Shown: positions 60,660 through 64,000 of the stretch, in pieces | How positions within the stretch are numbered: position 1 is the first letter of the stretch | Layout: each line of letters begins with the position of its first letter | Source: Plantactinospora endophytica | GTDB lineage: Bacteria > Actinomycetota > Actinomycetes > Mycobacteriales > Micromonosporaceae | Assembly (NCBI RefSeq): GCF_016862915.1 | Contig: NZ_BONW01000028.1 | Span: 372,001-436,000, forward strand | DNA length: 64,000 bases | Direction of reading: 5' to 3' | Position numbers and translations under genes: made by a program | Notes under the pieces: model-generated | What the model saw: the letters and a program-made list of their open reading frames with translations, nothing else | Told to the model about the DNA's origin: nothing | The model's database searches: none

Positions 60660-63214
60660 GCGGGCGCCTTCCGTAGCCGGCAGGCGAAGCACTTGTAGGC
60701 CTGCTGGCCGGAGAGGTTGTCGTGGTAGCGGTCGTCGAGGAGGTGGTTGACGGCCTGATAGCGGGGATCGCCGAATTGGTAGCCGACGAGTTGGGCGGGG
60801 CCGAACGTGTTCGGGACGAAGATGGTGTCGGCACGGATGCCGGGGTCGAGCAGGGCGGTGCCGGTGACCGCGCCGCGCGGGCTCTCGACGATGACGTCGT
60901 CGTAGGCGGCGATGCCGTGGGCGCGTGCGGTGTCCGGATGGATCTGGATGAGACGTACGCCGTTGAGCCGCTTCCCGGTCGGTGTCCAGTGGGTGACGGT
61001 GGCGAAGTGGGCCACGCTGGGCCGGCCGGTCATGCCCATCAGTGGATAGCGGCGGTGGATCGCCTTGGAGCCGGGCACGGCCAGCCGGACCGGGTGGGTG
61101 AGAGCCTGTGGCTTGAGCGGGTTGGTGATGAACCCTGGCTCGTAGGCGATGGTCGGGTGGCCGCCGGTCACCTCGGGATGGGTGTAGAAGAACGGCAGCG
61201 CGGTGTGCCCGCTTGGCGCGAGTAGCCGTTCCTGCGCCGGGGTGACGATCTCGATCTTGCCGCTGGGGGTGAGGAACCGTTTGCCGCGGTTGGCCGGATC
61301 CAGGGATTCGGCGGCCCGGTACCAGGACGGGTGATCGTGGTAGAGGGTGCTCACGCCGGGGTGGTCCAGGTCGGGGCAGGGCCAGCGCAACGGCTCGGAC
61401 CGCGACCGGAGCCGCTCGCGGGTCATGCCACCCATCCCGGGGGTGTGCGCGACGAACTCGGCCCACAGGTGCCGGTAGTCACGCCATCGGCTGGGGAAGG
61501 CGTCCGTCCAGTAACTGCGGGAGTGGCGGCGGTCGTTGCGGGCCAGCGCCTGGGCGAGGTCGACCCAGATCTCGATGTCGCTGCGGGACTGGCCGACCCG
61601 TGGCACGGCGGCGTCCTGCCAGCGGATCGCGCGGTCGTCGCGCCGCATGTACACGCCCTCGAACTCCAGCCCGCTGCACACGGGCAGGATGACGTCGGCG
61701 TAGTACGCCGCCTCCTCCATGAACAGGCCGGTGTAGACGTAGAAGTCGAGCTGCCGGTACGCCTCGCGGACCTTGCTCGTGTTGGCGGAGCTGACCAGCG
61801 GGTTGCCTTCGGTGATGACCGCCCGAAGGCGGTAGGGGCGACCGGACAGGATCGACTCGGCGAACGCATCGGGGCCAACCGGCAGGGCCGGTCCCCGCTG
61901 CGGTACCGGGCCCGGCAGGGGTGGCAGGCAGAGTCCTCCGGGCCAGGTGTTGTGCATGAAGTTGCAGCCGCCGCCGGGAACGCCGACGTTGCCGGTGATC
62001 GTGGCGAGCATGGCGATCGCCCGGTAGGTGTCGAACGCGCCGAGCTGGTGGGAGATGCCGGCGTTGCAGAAGATCGCGGCGGGTCGGGCGGCAGCGTACT
62101 CCTCCGCGATCTGTTCGATGACCGCCGCCGGCACGCCCGTGATCTCGGCAGCCCACGACGGCCGGTAGCCACGGCCGTGCAGGTGGCGGACCAGTTCGTC
62201 GAATCCGACCGTCCACCGGCCGACGAACTCGTGGTCGTAGCGGCCGGTGGCCACGATGTGGCCGAGCATGCCGAGGATCAGCGCGAGGTCGGTGTGCGGC
62301 TTCGGCGCGACCCACGTGTCGGCGAGCGCAGCGGTCGGCGTGCGACGCGGGTCGACCACGACCAGTCGGGCGCCGGTGCGTTCCCGGCTGCGCAGCAGGT
62401 GGGCGAAGGTGACCGGATGCGTCTCGGCCTGGTTGGTGCCGAGCATCAGCAGGTAGCGGGTGGAGCCGAGGTCCTCCTGTCCGGTCGCCGGGTCGACGCC
62501 GTAGCCGTTGGTGAAGTTCGGCAGCCCGAACGTCATCGCCAGGGCGTCGCCGCCGGCGTCGTTGCAGACCGGGCCGACGTCGGTGTCGTTGGGGCTGCCC
62601 AGCATCGCGAACAGCCGAGCGACCAGCGAGCCGACGCCGCGGGGCAGCCGGCCGCTCGTGCGGTTGGCGATGGCTCTGGCCTCACCGTCGTCGCGCAGCC
62701 GCAGCAGCCGCTTGGCGATCAGGTCGAGGGCCTCGTCCCAGGAGACCGGTGCGAAGACCGACGTCGAACTGCCTTTGGTACCCGACACCCGGCGCAGGGG
62801 AGTGGTCAGCCGATGCCTGTTGTAGACGAGTTCGGTCATGGCCGGCCCTTTGACGCACAGGTTGCCGGCCTGGACCGGGTCGTCCGGCTCGCCGCGGACC
62901 TCGATGATCCGGCCGACTTTCAGGCCGATCCGCAGCCGGCAGTTGCTGTTGCAGAACTGGCAGGCCGAGGCGACCACCCGGTCCGGATCGAGGGCTGCGG
63001 AGCCGCTGCTGAAGTCGGGCATGGGTGAGCAGTCGTCCGGTGTCGCGCTGCCGTCGGCTCCTGGTGAGGGTCTCGGACTGGCAGCGGCGGGCGTCGTCCC
63101 GACGACGAGGGTGCCTGCCGTGCCGACCGCCGCGGTCTGGATCAGCCCGCGGCGGGAGACGTGCCCGGCGGGCAGGTCGGAGGACTCCGATTCCGGATCA
63201 CCGGATCGCGACAT
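60656..63214 (-). CDS. Tat-exported molybdopterin oxidoreductase (DMSO reductase family), copy B
   Basis: 852 aa, ATG 63214 with GGGAG upstream. Twin-arginine signal GHVSRRGLIQTAAVGTAGTL. [4Fe-4S] ligands C85-x2-C88-x3-C92-x27-C120, a spacing known from periplasmic arsenate, polysulfide and thiosulfate reductases; Cys217 (GPVCNDAG) is a likely Mo ligand. Pterin motifs: YLLMLGTNQAETHPVTFAHL, AVITEGNPLVSSANTSKV, ADVILPVCSGLEFEG. No electron-transfer or membrane subunits are adjacent. Co-transcribed with a CVC-type arsR, so arsenite oxidation, arsenate reduction or a related reaction is plausible; direction cannot be told. Confidence 0.88.
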   Translation of the reverse strand: MSRSGDPESESSDLPAGHVSRRGLIQTAAVGTAGTLVVGTTPAAASPRPSPGADGSATPDDCSPMPDFSSGSAALDPDRVVASACQFCNSNCRLRIGLKVGRIIEVRGEPDDPVQAGNLCVKGPAMTELVYNRHRLTTPLRRVSGTKGSSTSVFAPVSWDEALDLIAKRLLRLRDDGEARAIANRTSGRLPRGVGSLVARLFAMLGSPNDTDVGPVCNDAGGDALAMTFGLPNFTNGYGVDPATGQEDLGSTRYLLMLGTNQAETHPVTFAHLLRSRERTGARLVVVDPRRTPTAALADTWVAPKPHTDLALILGMLGHIVATGRYDHEFVGRWTVGFDELVRHLHGRGYRPSWAAEITGVPAAVIEQIAEEYAAARPAAIFCNAGISHQLGAFDTYRAIAMLATITGNVGVPGGGCNFMHNTWPGGLCLPPLPGPVPQRGPALPVGPDAFAESILSGRPYRLRAVITEGNPLVSSANTSKVREAYRQLDFYVYTGLFMEEAAYYADVILPVCSGLEFEGVYMRRDDRAIRWQDAAVPRVGQSRSDIEIWVDLAQALARNDRRHSRSYWTDAFPSRWRDYRHLWAEFVAHTPGMGGMTRERLRSRSEPLRWPCPDLDHPGVSTLYHDHPSWYRAAESLDPANRGKRFLTPSGKIEIVTPAQERLLAPSGHTALPFFYTHPEVTGGHPTIAYEPGFITNPLKPQALTHPVRLAVPGSKAIHRRYPLMGMTGRPSVAHFATVTHWTPTGKRLNGVRLIQIHPDTARAHGIAAYDDVIVESPRGAVTGTALLDPGIRADTIFVPNTFGPAQLVGYQFGDPRYQAVNHLLDDRYHDNLSGQQAYKCFACRLRKAPA

Positions 63215-63791
63215 GAGGCAGCTCCCGTTGTCGTTGGGCTCCACGGGCCGATGGCGGCTCCGGATCGCGGTGGAATCCGCTAATAGTCGGCTTTCGTTGC
63301 CGCAATCCGCTGCGTGATGCGACAGGACAGGGCACGGGCAGGCTCTTGGGCTGCTCCTCGATGGCGTCAGCGCGACGAGGAGCAGTTCTGGACCAGTGCG
63401 AGGCGAAAGGGTGATCGAGGCGGTTGGCCCGGCCTTGGTCGCCAAGTCTTCCCAATGTCAATCACCGGGGTCAATGGGGTGAGTGGCATGCGGCGGTGTG
63501 CTTGTTTGTTCACATCGTGAAACATCTTCATTGATCTTCTGCAACAAAACTTGATCCTGTCGGCTGTGGGGGAAGTGCCAGGTGGAGCGGGCCGCGCCGT
63601 CGTCGACTGGGCGTGTCGATCTTAGGTGTGGGCGGGCGGCCCCTCCTTGACAGCGGTGGGGGCTGGTTAGACGATGGCGAAAGTCGACGGACATCTAATC
63701 AGCTCTGCGGCCACCCCTTCGGCTGCGCCATTTTCCGACGGCATTCGGATACCCCGATCTCGCACGGCCATCATCGCCAGGAGGTATCGGC
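63215..63791. other. Divergent promoter region of oxidoreductase B and protein X copy 2
   Basis: No supported gene in 577 bases. An AT-rich patch at 63500-63560 contains TTGATC twice (63534 and 63551) and GTGAAACATCTTCATTGATC, probable promoter/operator ground. The last clear signal is AGGAGG at 63779 before the start at 63792. Confidence 0.4.
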
Positions 63792-64000
63792 ATGGCCTTC
63801 CACGCCCCGACGGTCCAAGACGATCTTCGTCTGTTCACCGAGGCCGGTCTACTCGCTGCACAAGAGGCCGAGCAGGTTCTCGAGGTAATCAGCGACGCTT
63901 TCCCATTCGCCGAGGCGATGGACAACGCCGAGTCCATTCACGTACACGTGAACGCCGACGACGTGGCGAGCCTGCCGGTGGGAGCGCGGCTGACGGACGC
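63792..64000 (+). CDS. Protein family 'X', second copy (cut by window end)
   Basis: First 69 residues only. ATG 63792 has AGGAGG ~7 bases upstream. DLRLFTEAGLLAAQEAEQVL, DAFPFAEAMDNAESIHVHVN aligns without gaps to the protein at 47377-48063, about half identical by eye. It is divergent from the arsR/oxidoreductase B operon, repeating the association seen at copy A. Confidence 0.75.
   Translation, partial: MAFHAPTVQDDLRLFTEAGLLAAQEAEQVLEVISDAFPFAEAMDNAESIHVHVNADDVASLPVGARLTD

Noticed and set aside
58308-63214. A standard arsenic resistance operon (arsC/acr3/arsB)
   Set aside because: None of those genes is seen in the window; only sensors, an ArsO-like flavoprotein and a molybdoenzyme are present.

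Overview
The window is high-GC actinobacterial DNA. Codon bias is strong, GTG starts are frequent, many stop/start codons overlap, and there are SARP/BTAD-like, LAL-LuxR and mycothiol-type genes. A Micromonosporaceae-like host is my guess from overall character, not a proven assignment. No rRNA, tRNA, CRISPR array, transposase or integrase was seen.

Layout. (1) 1-3.2 kb: a truncated sugar-type ABC solute-binding lipoprotein (minus) behind a near-consensus promoter, then a sigma factor with a SnoaL-like tail and a small membrane protein (plus). (2) 3.5-7.6 kb: two regulators, a large ATPase-LuxR (LAL) protein and a BTAD/SARP-like protein. (3) 7.7-32.4 kb: a complete-looking extracellular contractile injection system (eCIS) locus. 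One minus-strand operon (20952 down to 7662) encodes sheath, two tube-type proteins, small assembly proteins, a very long disordered protein, LysM tube/hub protein, VgrG-like spike, PAAR tip, gp25, baseplate J, tail protein I and a zinc-ribbon/membrane/glycan-binding-like anchor. A second minus module (30030 down to 22271) encodes a secreted beta-propeller protein, a DUF4255 protein, the AAA+ ATPase and a DUF4157 protein whose C-terminus looks like an enzyme of the EreA/ChaN/Tiki-like class, the best cargo candidate. A LuxR regulator and a COG1470-like membrane protein flank it, separated by an intergenic region with an 8-bp tandem repeat. (4) 32.7-44.8 kb: accessory metabolism: amidase, tautomerase-SnoaL fusion, a deletion scar made of two gene fragments, secreted esterases, DUF305 protein, a split copper-amine-oxidase-like pair, an amino-acid permease and an IclR regulator. 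(5) 45.0-64.0 kb: a redox/metalloid-flavoured region. A five-gene minus operon (flavin reductase, Rv2466c-like DsbA protein, LLM monooxygenase, an unrecognised protein here called X, type II cysteine desulfurase) diverges from ArsR, an ArsD-like protein and a molybdopterin oxidoreductase. A two-component system, an RTX-repeat protein and a PiT phosphate transporter follow. A second ArsR/ArsR/ArsO-like/molybdopterin-oxidoreductase set then faces a second, partial copy of X.

Two systems stand out. The eCIS has recognisable structural parts and a self-encoded putative cargo. The second is the repeated module 'ArsR + molybdopterin oxidoreductase + protein X', present twice about 12 kb apart. It is linked to ArsD/ArsO-like proteins, a desulfurase, an LLM enzyme and a PiT transporter, and may be an undescribed arsenic (or other thiophilic oxyanion) metabolism pathway. 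The function is inferred from neighbours and sensor motifs only.
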